Notes: a model not told the origin generated them from the letters alone. 64,000 bases of DNA from Verrucomicrobium sp. BvORR034 (GCF_000739635.1 NZ_BATQ01000075.1:1-64000); one strand, 5' to 3'. Numbered from the stretch's first letter, positions 52,513 through 61,130 are shown. Numbers and translations: made by a program.

Positions 52513-54132
52513 ATGACGAAAAACTTCGCCCACCCCCTCTCGACCTCGCTTCTCCTTCTGACCGCGTGTTCCGCCTCGCTGCTGGGCCAGGTGACCAGTC
52601 CGCCAGGAATGGTGGTTCCGCCGCCGTCAAAACTGATTGAGCCAGGATTGGAAAATGCGGTCAAGTGGACGTGGCGGGTGGTGCCTCCTGCAGATGATCG
52701 CTGGGGCCGTCTCATGGCAGAGATCCGGGCAGCTTCTGCCCCCGCCGTCAGTCCAAATGGCTCGGGCACCCCTGGTGTTCCCGGAGCGCCGGGCGAGGCT
52801 GCGCCCGCCATGTCTCCACCCCGTCCGCAGGAGTACACGGTGGAGAAAGGGGATGCGATTGCGAAAATCGCCCGAAAGTTCAGCATGTCTTCTGATCAAT
52901 TGAAGACGGCCAATGGCCTGACATCGGACGTGATCCGGATTGGCCAGACTCTGAAGATTCCCACGCTGGAGGAGTTGAAGGCCATGGTGCCGCCCCCGCC
53001 TCCCAAGCCGGCGGAAGGCACAGCTGAGGCAAAGAAAGGTGGCAAACCTGCCGCTCCCAAGCCGATGCCGGTGTATGGGCTGCAGGCCCAGCAGGAGTAT
53101 GTGAACGTCCTGCTCCAGGTTTACATGGACCGGGAGGGCTTCTCCTGTGGATACATTGACGGCAAGTCCGGCCCGGTCTTCCAGAAGCTGGTGGAGCTCT
53201 TTTTGACATCTCACGATGGACTGACGGACCAGACATCGCTCGTGGAGCGAGCCCGCTCGGTGTTGGGAGACCCCTTTACCACGTATCAACTGCGGCCAGA
53301 TGATCTCCGTTTCATCATGGCGGGCCCCACGGGCGTAGGAACAACGGCCGCAGCTCCCAAACGACCCGCTGCTTCTGGCAAATCAGGGGCAAAGGGACCG
53401 GTGGAACCTGATCTCACCTATCGGGACCTTGTTGGACCTCCTTTGTTGCTGTACCGGAGTGCGTGGGAACTGGTGGCGGAGCGCTTCCACTGCGATGAGG
53501 GCTTCCTTCGGCGGATGAACTCCAAGATCAAAAGCACGCCGGTGGTGGGGACCACTTTCAGGGTGCCGAACGTCTTTCCGTTTGAGATCGAGCACGCCAT
53601 GGAGGGCAGCTTGCAGCCGATTGCAGACACGTCGGAGCCAGTGACGGCCTCGATCATCGCGCTTACCCGCTTGCAGATTTACAAAGGAGGCCGGCTTGTG
53701 TCGGTGATGCCGGTGGCATCCGCGCGTCCCGGTCTCCGCGGTCGCAACTTCTGGACGGTGCTGGATGCCATCCCGGCGCCCCGCCTAGCCACTCTACAGG
53801 AAGATCGGGACCCACCTAAAGCGCCGGCCTCGCCTGTGATTTCGATTGGGGCAGCCTCCATCCCCACGCCGGAAGCCGCACCGCCGAAGGCCAAGCTGGA
53901 GGAAGAGCAGTTTCTGGGTTCCGGCCCCAACAATCCAGTAGGGGTGGTGTGGATCAATCTGGCCCGCGGCAAAGGCGCAGAGCCGCTGCCGTTTGGACTG
54001 CATGGCACGAGCATCCCCGCGAAGATGAACTCTCAGGAAGGGTTGGGTGGGTTCCGCCTCACCAACTGGGACATCGTCCGGGCGGTCAAGCTGATGCCGG
54101 CGGGCACCCAGCTTGAGTGGAAGGAGAATTGA
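52513..54132 (+). CDS. LysM protein with degenerate L,D-transpeptidase (YkuD) domain
   Basis: 539 residues from ATG 52513. The signal region (LSTSLLLLTACSASLLGQ) may be a lipoprotein or a plain signal. A LysM domain at about residues 105-152 (EYTVEKGDAIAKIARKFSMSSDQLKTANGLTSDVIRIGQTLKIP) binds peptidoglycan. A Pro/Ala-rich linker and a middle part of unclear fold follow. The last ~150 residues resemble a YkuD L,D-transpeptidase (LTRLQIYKGGRLVSVMPVAS; NPVGVVWINLARG; FGLHGTSIP). Where active enzymes have SHGCIRL, this protein reads GLGGFRL (bases 54040-54057), so Gly replaces the catalytic Cys (residue 513). The His of HGT (about residue 497) is kept. It is probably a non-catalytic wall-binding protein. 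It ends 11 bp from the convergent glycosyltransferase gene. Confidence 0.78.
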   Translation: MTKNFAHPLSTSLLLLTACSASLLGQVTSPPGMVVPPPSKLIEPGLENAVKWTWRVVPPADDRWGRLMAEIRAASAPAVSPNGSGTPGVPGAPGEAAPAMSPPRPQEYTVEKGDAIAKIARKFSMSSDQLKTANGLTSDVIRIGQTLKIPTLEELKAMVPPPPPKPAEGTAEAKKGGKPAAPKPMPVYGLQAQQEYVNVLLQVYMDREGFSCGYIDGKSGPVFQKLVELFLTSHDGLTDQTSLVERARSVLGDPFTTYQLRPDDLRFIMAGPTGVGTTAAAPKRPAASGKSGAKGPVEPDLTYRDLVGPPLLLYRSAWELVAERFHCDEGFLRRMNSKIKSTPVVGTTFRVPNVFPFEIEHAMEGSLQPIADTSEPVTASIIALTRLQIYKGGRLVSVMPVASARPGLRGRNFWTVLDAIPAPRLATLQEDRDPPKAPASPVISIGAASIPTPEAAPPKAKLEEEQFLGSGPNNPVGVVWINLARGKGAEPLPFGLHGTSIPAKMNSQEGLGGFRLTNWDIVRAVKLMPAGTQLEWKEN

Positions 54133-54143
54133 GGTGAGGGGAA

Positions 54144-55382
54144 CTATTTCCCGTTGCTCCGGCGGCACCAACTCAGGGCAAGGCGGCCCAGCCAGTGGCT
54201 GCGCAGTTTTTTCACCAGATTGAGGTCGTCCCCTGAGCGGGCGAGTTTTGCCTCCAACCTTCCAATCTCGGCCGCCAGCTTGTCCTTCTCCTTGCCAAAC
54301 GATTCCACCTGTTTCTGCTGGATGCGGTTGGTGACGTGAAGTGCCTCTACGTCGCGTACGGCCACGGCGAGCTGGCGGAGGTACACCAGCGCCGCCTTTC
54401 GTTCCGCATCTGCCTGCGTCAGAAGATCGTGACCGTGACGGATTGGCAGCTGCTGCCAGGTGTGGACCACCTTCTCGTGAAGGGCTGACAGACGGTCGAT
54501 GGCCTGATTGAGGGGGCATTGCGCGCGAGCTATCTCCGTGGCCGCCTTCGCGGCCTCCGGGTCATAGGCGGCAAGGCAACTCTGCAAGATGGAGGCGTCA
54601 AAGCCCGGATCGGCACGCTTCGGTGAAAAATTCTGACGCTGCAGCTTCTGGAAATTGTCGGCACGGGCCCAGCCGATGCAGCTTTGGTAATTGGCAATAA
54701 CCACGGCACATCCACTGGCCATGGCCTCCAGGGCGGAACGACCTGAGCCCAGCACGATATCGTAGCGTGGGAGTGCCAGCTCCGGCGTACGCCGGTCTGT
54801 CTCTGTCCAGTCGGCCGTGGTTTCCAGCCGGATCTGATGGTGCTCGAAGGCGGGGCGCAGTTTCGCCACCACTCCCGGCTCCCCGAGACCGCCGCCGAAC
54901 ATGAGGGCTCGTTCTGGTTTGGCGGAGGGAGTGCGGGTGCCTTGAAATCGATGGGTATCCACCCAGTTGGGGACGGTGGTGATCTGATCCTCTTCCAACC
55001 CAAGATTGATCCGCGTGCTGTCAGCCAGATCCTGGCACATGGAGATGTAGTGCAGGATGCGAGGGTGGACCGGCGGGCGTTCCACCCACGGCACCCCGCC
55101 GTGGATGTGATAGACTGCAGGAGTCTCCGGAAACGCCAGCAGGGCGGTCATGGCATCCAGGTGGTGCTGGGCGTGGATGAGATCTGGCTTGAAAGGGCAG
55201 GCATCTGGCTGGGTCAGAACAGGGATGCTGGAGGCGCTCAGCAGCTCGGCGACCTCACCCAAGGTGGAGCTGTATGCGGCCACCTCGTGTCCACGAAGTT
55301 GTAGCGCACGAGCTATTTCATAAACCACCAGTTCCGTGCCAGCACGGGCCGAGAGGGAATGGTTGGTGATGAGAATGCGCAT
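54144..55382 (-). CDS. Glycosyltransferase family 4-like protein with C-terminal coiled coil
   Basis: 412 residues. GT-B fold: the N-terminal Rossmann half begins MRILITNHSLSARAGTELVVYEIARALQLRGHEVAAYS (acceptor side). The donor half contains ALMFGGGLGEPGVVAKL and YDIVLGSGRSALEAMASGCAVVIAN, where the E in ALEAMA..C is the usual nucleotide-sugar contact. The last ~100 residues (RKAALVYLRQLAVAVRDVEALHVTNRIQQKQVESFGKEKDKLAAEIGRLEAKL) form a coiled coil and a basic tail, seen in some cell-surface glycan enzymes. The acceptor is unknown. It follows the Mpl gene by 11 bp on the same strand and is likely co-transcribed with it. Confidence 0.8.
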   Translation of the reverse strand: MRILITNHSLSARAGTELVVYEIARALQLRGHEVAAYSSTLGEVAELLSASSIPVLTQPDACPFKPDLIHAQHHLDAMTALLAFPETPAVYHIHGGVPWVERPPVHPRILHYISMCQDLADSTRINLGLEEDQITTVPNWVDTHRFQGTRTPSAKPERALMFGGGLGEPGVVAKLRPAFEHHQIRLETTADWTETDRRTPELALPRYDIVLGSGRSALEAMASGCAVVIANYQSCIGWARADNFQKLQRQNFSPKRADPGFDASILQSCLAAYDPEAAKAATEIARAQCPLNQAIDRLSALHEKVVHTWQQLPIRHGHDLLTQADAERKAALVYLRQLAVAVRDVEALHVTNRIQQKQVESFGKEKDKLAAEIGRLEAKLARSGDDLNLVKKLRSHWLGRLALSWCRRSNGK

Positions 55383-55393
55383 GAGGACTCCGG

Positions 55394-56827
55394 TCAGTGG
55401 GCGAATGCTTCAACAACGTGATCCAGGAGGGGCTGGACCTTTGGGTGGGCGATGGCCAGCACCACATCGCCGGGCACAAGGCGAGGGGGGACTGACTGCG
55501 TCCATGACTCCACGGCGCCGACGCGATGCGTGGGAGTGGCGCGTGCCACAAGCATGCCATGCACTGTATCAGAAAAGCCTGGATTGACCGGGGCACACAG
55601 CACCGGCTTGAAGACATCCGCCAGCAGCACCAGGTCAAACTGGCTCATCGCCACGGAGAGCTCAGAGTCCTTGCCTGGCAGGCCATTCACGATGAAGGGC
55701 TGGTAGAGCAGAACCAGGCGGCGGTCAGGATACCGAAGGCGGAAATTCTCCTGCACCAGCAGGAGGCTTTCCGGAAGATAAGCCAGATCACGGTAGAGAT
55801 CGATGCCGCGGCGCGACCCAACCAGATCCTGGCGCCCCTGCACACCCTGAAAGGTGGAGAGATGGGTGGCGGAGTGCGCCAGGGGCACCCCGTGGTGTTC
55901 GGCTGCAACGGCTGCCATCGCAGCATTCAACGCATTGTGGCGTCCGGTGATGGGTAAGAAAAATTCGGTCCTGTCCAAGGTGAAGTAGATGCCGTTCACC
56001 TCCTGGTTCCAATTCGAGATTCGAATGTCAGCGCTTTCCTCGAATCCCACCCGTTGCCGTTTGCAGGGGGCCATTTCAGCCACCTGTCGGGTCAGGGGGC
56101 CATCGTCACCTGTCAGCAGCAGACCATTGGCTGGCATCTGGCAGATGAGCGTGCGGAAGTGGCCCAAGGATGACTCATCCCCTTGATGGTACTCGGGATG
56201 GTCTGGATACACATTGGTGAGGAGGACGGTGGAGGGTCGGTAGTAGGCGAACTTGGGGCTGTGATCCCAGAAGAGAGTCTCGTAGTCATCCCCTTCGATG
56301 ACATTCAGTCCTTGTCCTGGGAAGCGCCCCGGCGGCATCACGTTCTTGGGCACGCCACCGATGAGATAGCCTGGAGAGAGCCCTTCCTGCTCCAGGATCC
56401 ATGCCAACATGGTGGTTGTGGTAGTTTTGCCCTTGGTCCCGGCCACGACGAGATTTTTCTTCCCGTGAAGGAAGTGTTCCAGGAGGAACTGCGGCAACGA
56501 ATAGTAGGGAATCTGTCCCGCGAGCACCGCCTCCACCTCCAGGTTTCCACGGGAGTACTGCCGACTGATCACCACCTTGGCCGCGCCGATCAAGTGGTCA
56601 GGGTGAAATTCCCGGCGAAAGGATATGCCTTCTGCCTCCAACAGAGCCACAGGTTCGCCATAGGCGGTGGGTTCATCCGAACCGGTGATGGGGATTCCGG
56701 CGCGATGAAGGGCCACGGCGAGACTGGACATGCCTTTGCCGCAGATGCCTATGAAATGAACAGGCCCGGTGATGGCGTGGAACGGGGGAGTTCCCGAATC
56801 GATGGACGAGATCGGGCCGTTGCTCAT
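55394..56827 (-). CDS. mpl: UDP-N-acetylmuramate-tripeptide ligase (Mpl-type)
   Basis: 477 residues of the Mur ligase fold. HFIGICGKGMSSLAVALHRAGIPITGSD is the N-terminal UDP-binding motif; the P-loop reads VVAGTKGKTTTTTMLAWILE, with Lys in place of the usual His (GTHGKT). LNVIEGDDYETLFWDHSPKFAYYRPS is the central-domain signature. Length and the missing MurC-type Ala-binding pattern fit Mpl, which ligates recovered L-Ala-gamma-D-Glu-meso-DAP to UDP-MurNAc in peptidoglycan recycling; MurC is the alternative. The gene is divergent from the class D beta-lactamase across a 606-bp gap and precedes a glycosyltransferase. Cytoplasmic. Confidence 0.85.
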   Translation of the reverse strand: MSNGPISSIDSGTPPFHAITGPVHFIGICGKGMSSLAVALHRAGIPITGSDEPTAYGEPVALLEAEGISFRREFHPDHLIGAAKVVISRQYSRGNLEVEAVLAGQIPYYSLPQFLLEHFLHGKKNLVVAGTKGKTTTTTMLAWILEQEGLSPGYLIGGVPKNVMPPGRFPGQGLNVIEGDDYETLFWDHSPKFAYYRPSTVLLTNVYPDHPEYHQGDESSLGHFRTLICQMPANGLLLTGDDGPLTRQVAEMAPCKRQRVGFEESADIRISNWNQEVNGIYFTLDRTEFFLPITGRHNALNAAMAAVAAEHHGVPLAHSATHLSTFQGVQGRQDLVGSRRGIDLYRDLAYLPESLLLVQENFRLRYPDRRLVLLYQPFIVNGLPGKDSELSVAMSQFDLVLLADVFKPVLCAPVNPGFSDTVHGMLVARATPTHRVGAVESWTQSVPPRLVPGDVVLAIAHPKVQPLLDHVVEAFAH

Positions 56828-57433
56828 GCTTCAGTGTGGCAGGTCGCTGGGGTTTCGACAATAACCATTTTCATCGACAGGTGTGACGAAACGATGAGCG
56901 GGCCGTCATCGGGCCTGCAGGGAGAAATATCGGAGAATGAGTGACGCATGGTTGCTTGTCTGAATCGAATTTTACAGCCGGCGGCACGCGGGACTTTCCA
57001 CCTATGAGATATTGGAGAAAATACAACCACGGACATGTGTCCGCCTTGGTGATGGCAGGCCTGTGCCCACGGCGGGAGCATTCAGGTTGTTTCCCTTATT
57101 TTGGTTGAGAGATGGAGCATGGGTCTTTTGGTCTGTGCTGCTCTAAGGGAATGCGGCTTACACCCTGAACTGACGCCAACTGCCATGCCATCTGATGTCG
57201 GGGCAATCCACCCAAAAGGTGTAACAGAAAAAAACAATTCGCAGGTTTGCGGCTGGGCATACCCCTTTGAGATGACGCAGCTGCGTACAAGGGGCAGCGA
57301 TGGAGGAGTAGTTTCCTTTGCTGCACGTAAGGAAAATGAGTAGAGCTCCGAAGAGCAGGCATAAATAGTGTCCGATGGAAAGCAAATCTCGTAGTGTTTG
57401 CCCTGCGAGTTCGCGGTGGTTTAGTTGCCGACC
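56828..57433. other. 606-bp divergent region between mpl and the class D beta-lactamase
   Basis: The long gap is free of convincing genes: one frame at 57101-57343 (plus) lacks a protein-like composition. The region is AT-richer than its surroundings and contains a CATAAATAG string near 57360 that could be a -10-like element for the beta-lactamase. It could hide promoters, a leader or a degraded gene; none can be assigned. Confidence 0.35.
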
Positions 57434-58306
57434 ATGCAGCACAAGAACATCGATGACATCGCCACAGGGATTTCACGAATCTGGTCCCGGCGAACTGTCG
57501 TGGCCCTTGCTCTGGCTGCATCTGGTTCCCTTGCGCTCCGGGCCGCCAGCGAGAGCGATGTGGAAGTCCGGGCGGATCTAAAGGTCCCGTTTGAGCAACA
57601 GCATGTGAAAGGGGTGATCGTCATCTTTGACCCCGCCACCGGCAAGGTCCTGACCAACGATTCTGAGCGGGCCAGAAAGCAGTACATCCCTGCATCCACC
57701 TTCAAGATTCCCAACTCGTTGATCGGCCTCAATGTGGGGGCGGTGAAGGGGATCGATGAAGTGCTGCCGTATGGCGGAAAGCCTCAGCCTTTCAAAGAGT
57801 GGGAGCAGGATATGAACCTGCGCGAGGCCATCAAGGTCTCCAACGTGGCGGTTTACCAGGAGCTGGCACGGCGCATTGGCCTGGAGCGGATGCAAGGGGC
57901 GCTGCGAGACCTGCGGTATGGCAACATGGAAGCCGGCCCGGTGGTGGATCAGTTCTGGCTGAGCGGTCCATTGAAGATTTCGGCCTTGGAGCAAACCCAG
58001 TTTCTTGCCAGGCTGGCCTCGGGAAGCCTGCCAGTTTCAAAACAGGCGGTGGCAGCCGTGAAGGAAATAACGGTGCTGGAGAAGTCTGCCGCCGCGGCTT
58101 TGCATGCCAAGACCGGATGGTGCATCGCCTACCGGCCCGGTCCCGATCTTGGCTGGTGGGTGGGCTGGGTGGAAGAGGTGACGAGCGGCAAGGTGGTCAC
58201 CTTTGCCCTGAACATCGACATGGCAGGCAAGGCGGATATCGCAAAACGCCTGATCATCGGGAAGGCCTGTCTGAAGCTCGCCGGTGTGGTGCTGCCGGGA
58301 GAATGA
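57434..58306 (+). CDS. Class D (OXA-type) beta-lactamase
   Basis: 290 residues from ATG 57434; a TTG nine bases upstream is rejected. The signal sequence carries a twin-arginine-like pair (RIWSRRTVVALALAASGSLALRA), so export may be by Tat or Sec. Catalytic motifs are complete: active-site Ser88 in PASTFKIPNS (STFK, with the carbamylatable Lys91), SNV in VSNVAVYQELARRIG, YGN in DLRYGNMEAG, and KTGW in HAKTGWCIAYRPG. It hydrolyses beta-lactams in the periplasm. No neighbouring transposase, integron or regulator is present, so it is a resident chromosomal gene. It is divergent from mpl, which may reflect shared cell-wall function. No terminator is seen before the next gene. Confidence 0.93.
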   Translation: MQHKNIDDIATGISRIWSRRTVVALALAASGSLALRAASESDVEVRADLKVPFEQQHVKGVIVIFDPATGKVLTNDSERARKQYIPASTFKIPNSLIGLNVGAVKGIDEVLPYGGKPQPFKEWEQDMNLREAIKVSNVAVYQELARRIGLERMQGALRDLRYGNMEAGPVVDQFWLSGPLKISALEQTQFLARLASGSLPVSKQAVAAVKEITVLEKSAAAALHAKTGWCIAYRPGPDLGWWVGWVEEVTSGKVVTFALNIDMAGKADIAKRLIIGKACLKLAGVVLPGE

Positions 58307-58410
58307 GTCTGGCGGCCGGGGAGGCTTGGAAGGGCGTACTGGTTGCGCCTTCACCTTGAGTATGGATTGAGTCGCGTTAGGATGGCCGCCCCATCCCCTA
58401 AATCACCCTG

Positions 58411-59493
58411 ATGATCCGCAATTTCCTCCTCGACTGGTCCGGCACCCTTGCAGACGATTTGGGAGGAGTACTGACCGCCACCAATGGCATCTTGGGGCAC
58501 TATGGAAAAGCCGCCCTGGATCGCGAGGGTTTCCGGGCGCTTTTCCGCCTTCCCTACACTGAGTTTTATCGTGAAGTGCTTCCGGACGTGGACTTGGAGG
58601 AGGCCAAAGCGCTGTATCTGCGCCATTTCCCAGAAGGCGACGAGGTGGTGCCGCTCCTGCCCCACGCCAGGGCGTTCCTGGAATATGCCGCAGCGACCGG
58701 GCGTCGCATGGTACTGCTGAGCAGTGCTCCCCAGGAACATTTTGAGGCGCAGGCTGGGGCCAACGGGGTGCGGGAGTTCTTCGAGGCCGCGTACTGTGGG
58801 GTGGTGGACAAGCGGGAAGCCATTCACGAGATACTGGAGCGACAGGGGATGCTGCCTGCTGAGACCGCCTTCATTGGGGACATGCGGCATGATGTGGAGG
58901 CGGCGCATGCTGCGGGGGTGCTGTCCATCGCCACGGCAACGGGGTATGAGTCGACGACGGTGCTGATGCAGGCGCATCCGGAAATTCTTGTGCGGGACCT
59001 TTCGCGCCTGCCGCAGCTCCTGGGGGGCTGGCATGTTCAGGCAGCCACTACGGCGGGGCATGGAGCGGTCCATCCCCTGGCCACCGTCGGGGCGTTGATT
59101 CTGGACCAGCAGGGGAGGGTGCTTCTGCTCAAAACCCACAAGTGGAGCCACCGTTGGGGCATCCCGGGTGGCAAGATCAAGCGGGGGGAGACCTGTGAGG
59201 CAGCCTTGCGCCGTGAGATTCTGGAGGAAACCGCGCTGGAGCTGCAACCGGGCATCCGGTTTGTGATGGTGCAGGATTGTGTGGAGCCGCCGGAATTCGA
59301 GCGGAGCGCCCACTTCCTGCTGCTCAACTACCTGGCGGTTTGCTCCTCGACAGAGCCGGAGGTGCATCTGAACGACGAGGCAGAAGCGTTCCAGTGGCTG
59401 CCGTGGGAGGAAGCCATGCAGACAGACCTGAACATTCCCACCCGCATCTTGATGGAAGAGATCCGACGTCGCGATGGCTTCGGACTGGTATAG
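58411..59493 (+). CDS. HAD-phosphatase/Nudix fusion protein
   Basis: 360 residues. About residues 1-205 are a HAD domain with nucleophile Asp in LLDWSGTLADD (motif I; the usual second Asp of DxD is Ser), VLLSSAPQEHF (motif II), Lys in VVDKREAIHEIL (motif III) and FIGDMRHDVEAAHAAG (motif IV). About 215-345 are a Nudix domain: ATVGALILDQQGRVLLLKTHKW and the box GGKIKRGETCEAALRREILEE. The folB gene lies 15 bp downstream on the same strand. A fused Nudix plus phosphatase could convert dihydroneopterin triphosphate to dihydroneopterin, FolB's substrate. This role is inferred from context. General nucleotide clean-up is the alternative. Confidence 0.85.
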   Translation: MIRNFLLDWSGTLADDLGGVLTATNGILGHYGKAALDREGFRALFRLPYTEFYREVLPDVDLEEAKALYLRHFPEGDEVVPLLPHARAFLEYAAATGRRMVLLSSAPQEHFEAQAGANGVREFFEAAYCGVVDKREAIHEILERQGMLPAETAFIGDMRHDVEAAHAAGVLSIATATGYESTTVLMQAHPEILVRDLSRLPQLLGGWHVQAATTAGHGAVHPLATVGALILDQQGRVLLLKTHKWSHRWGIPGGKIKRGETCEAALRREILEETALELQPGIRFVMVQDCVEPPEFERSAHFLLLNYLAVCSSTEPEVHLNDEAEAFQWLPWEEAMQTDLNIPTRILMEEIRRRDGFGLV

Positions 59494-59508
59494 CGTTGAA
59501 GTTCGAAC

Positions 59509-59880
59509 ATGATCATGATTCATCCGGATCAAATTCAAATAGTGGGGCTGGACCTGCCGGTGCGCATCGGCGTGCCGGAGGAGGAGAGGGAGAACTGGCA
59601 GGTGCTTTCTGCCGACATCACCATGGAAATGGCGAGGGGGTTCGACACCATGACAGACGAGCTGTCCTGCACGCTGGACTACTCCGTGGCGGCCAATCAG
59701 GCGCGGGATCTCGCGGCGGGGCGTCCCCGGTTGCTCCTGGAGACGTTGGCGGCGGAACTGGTCGCTTACTTTTTGGAGGACGACCGGGTCGACTGTGTCG
59801 AAGTGACGCTCCGCAAGCGTATCCTTCCTGGAACCAATCATGTCGCGGTGAAAATGCGACGCTCAAAGCGGGTGGCATAG
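59509..59880 (+). CDS. folB: Dihydroneopterin aldolase
   Basis: 123 residues of the FolB tunnelling fold. Signatures are VGLDLPVRIGVPEEERENWQVL, with the catalytic Glu in GVPEEER, TLDYSVAANQ, LLLETLAAELVAYFL, and the C-terminal Lys/Arg-rich strand VEVTLRKRILPGTNHVAVKMRR. It converts 7,8-dihydroneopterin to 6-hydroxymethyl-7,8-dihydropterin and glycolaldehyde in folate synthesis. Start at 59509 (MIMIHP); ATG 59515 is possible. It follows the HAD-Nudix gene by 15 bp, which supports a joint role. The sigma-factor gene follows about 80 bp later. Confidence 0.92.
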   Translation: MIMIHPDQIQIVGLDLPVRIGVPEEERENWQVLSADITMEMARGFDTMTDELSCTLDYSVAANQARDLAAGRPRLLLETLAAELVAYFLEDDRVDCVEVTLRKRILPGTNHVAVKMRRSKRVA

Positions 59881-59961
59881 CCGTTGAACAAGAAAAACTT
59901 GCGCGCAAGCTCGCCCGCATGTTTGTCTAGCCCTACGCCATGCTCCCACATGGTCTGCATC

Positions 59962-60552
59962 ATGTCCGAACGGCCCCTCAACCCCGATCCCGATCAGGAA
60001 CTTGTCGAACGCTCCCAAAACGGGGATACGCGCGCTTTCGATGACCTGGTCAGGAAATACACGCCCAAGCTGTACGGATTGGTTTACAACATGACCTCCA
60101 ACCGGGAGGACACGGCGGACCTCCTACAGGACATCTTTGCCAAGGCCTACCGGTCGCTGAAGCGCTTCCAGGGGAAGAGCACGTTCTACACGTGGATCTA
60201 CTCGATCAGTGTCAATATGACACTCAACTTTCTCAAGAAGCGGGGTCGCTACACCAAGCTGAGCCTGGATGACGTGGACAACGGAATCCAAAATGATCCG
60301 GACTTCATCAAGCTCACTTCAGGGGGAAATCCGCTGAAGGATGTAAACATCCACGAACTTCAAAAACGTTTGAACGAGGCCATGATGAAGCTGTCCGAAG
60401 ACCATCGCACAGTGGTCACGTTATACGACATCCAGGGCTTGCAGCATGCTGACATCAGCAAGATCCTGGGGGTGAGTGAAGGTACCGTGCGTTCCAGACT
60501 ATTTTATGCCCACCGACAGCTTCAGAATTATCTTGAGGAATTCCGCAAGTAA
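59962..60552 (+). CDS. ECF-type RNA polymerase sigma factor
   Basis: 196 residues from ATG 59962 (MSERPLNPDPDQELVERS); earlier in-frame starts give a Ser/Cys-rich stretch that is not part of the family. Region 2 contains RAFDDLVRKYTPKLYGLVYNMTSNREDTADLLQDIFAKAYRSLKRFQG and TFYTWIYSISVNMTLNFLKKR; region 4 contains LSEDHRTVVTLYDIQGLQHADISKILGVSEGTVRSRLFYAHRQL. No regions 1.1, 1.2 or 3 are present. It directs RNA polymerase to stress or envelope-stress promoters. The next gene, 55 bp downstream and with one transmembrane helix, is the likely anti-sigma factor. Confidence 0.95.
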   Translation: MSERPLNPDPDQELVERSQNGDTRAFDDLVRKYTPKLYGLVYNMTSNREDTADLLQDIFAKAYRSLKRFQGKSTFYTWIYSISVNMTLNFLKKRGRYTKLSLDDVDNGIQNDPDFIKLTSGGNPLKDVNIHELQKRLNEAMMKLSEDHRTVVTLYDIQGLQHADISKILGVSEGTVRSRLFYAHRQLQNYLEEFRK

Positions 60553-60607
60553 ACCGATAGCAATCGTGGAGAGCACCACCCCATAAGACGCATCCAAGAG
60601 GAACTCT

Positions 60608-61069
60608 ATGAGCGACTTCGAAGACATCCAAAACCTGATCCGCTTGAAGCGGCACGAGCAACCCTCTCCCGATTTTGTGGACGATTTTGTTCACTCGTTT
60701 CAGCAACGCCAACGTGCGGAACTCCTGAACAACTCGGCGCGGGGTTTGCTTTGGGAGCGTGTGACCACCTACTTTGACGGTCTGTTTGCTCCGAAATGGG
60801 CCATGGCTGGAGCGGCGGCAGTCGCGATGCTGGGAACGGCTATCGTTCTCCGTCCGGCAAGCCAGGGGGGCAGCGCCTTCGCCAACAACGGTGGCACGCA
60901 AGTTCCTGCTGGTACCTACATTGCCCCCATCTCGGATGAGGAAGTGCGTCAATACCTCCTTTCCCGCCACTATCAGGGTGGCTTTGGGGATGAGCGTGAG
61001 CGGCGTCTCGTGGCTCACGATCAGATGGCAGTGAGCCCCGTCGGTTTCAAGCTGGACGTGGAGTACTAG
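60608..61069 (+). CDS. Probable anti-sigma factor with one transmembrane helix
   Basis: 153 residues. A soluble N-terminal part (IQNLIRLKRHEQPSPDFVDDFVHSFQQRQRAELL) is followed by one transmembrane helix (KWAMAGAAAVAMLGTAIVL, about residues 64-82) and a short periplasmic tail (AGTYIAPISDEEVRQYLLSRHYQGG). A helix-plus-TM layout directly behind an ECF sigma gene is typical of anti-sigma factors, but no ZAS zinc motif (HxxxCxxC) is seen. It could also be a small regulator of another kind. A Shine-Dalgarno-like AGAGGA precedes the ATG. A terminator follows 33 bp after the stop. Confidence 0.65.
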   Translation: MSDFEDIQNLIRLKRHEQPSPDFVDDFVHSFQQRQRAELLNNSARGLLWERVTTYFDGLFAPKWAMAGAAAVAMLGTAIVLRPASQGGSAFANNGGTQVPAGTYIAPISDEEVRQYLLSRHYQGGFGDERERRLVAHDQMAVSPVGFKLDVEY

Positions 61070-61102
61070 TCGTCTCTCGCCCCTTTGGAACTTTGTTTCT
61101 TG

Positions 61103-61130
61103 AAACCCGGACTTGAGTCCGGGTTTTCTT
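61103..61130 (+). terminator. Rho-independent terminator of the sigma/anti-sigma operon
   Basis: AAACCCGGACT (61103-61113) and AGTCCGGGTTT (61116-61126) form a perfect 11-bp stem with a TG loop. A T-rich run (TTTTCTTGTTTT) follows. Confidence 0.92.

Noticed and set aside
57101-57343. Possible 80-residue gene between mpl and the beta-lactamase
   Set aside because: The composition has no typical protein pattern, the start lacks a ribosome site, and no family is recognised. The region is recorded as intergenic instead.
57425-57433. TTG start extending the beta-lactamase by three residues
   Set aside because: The ATG at 57434 already begins a basic signal sequence. A rare TTG start with no ribosome site is not needed.
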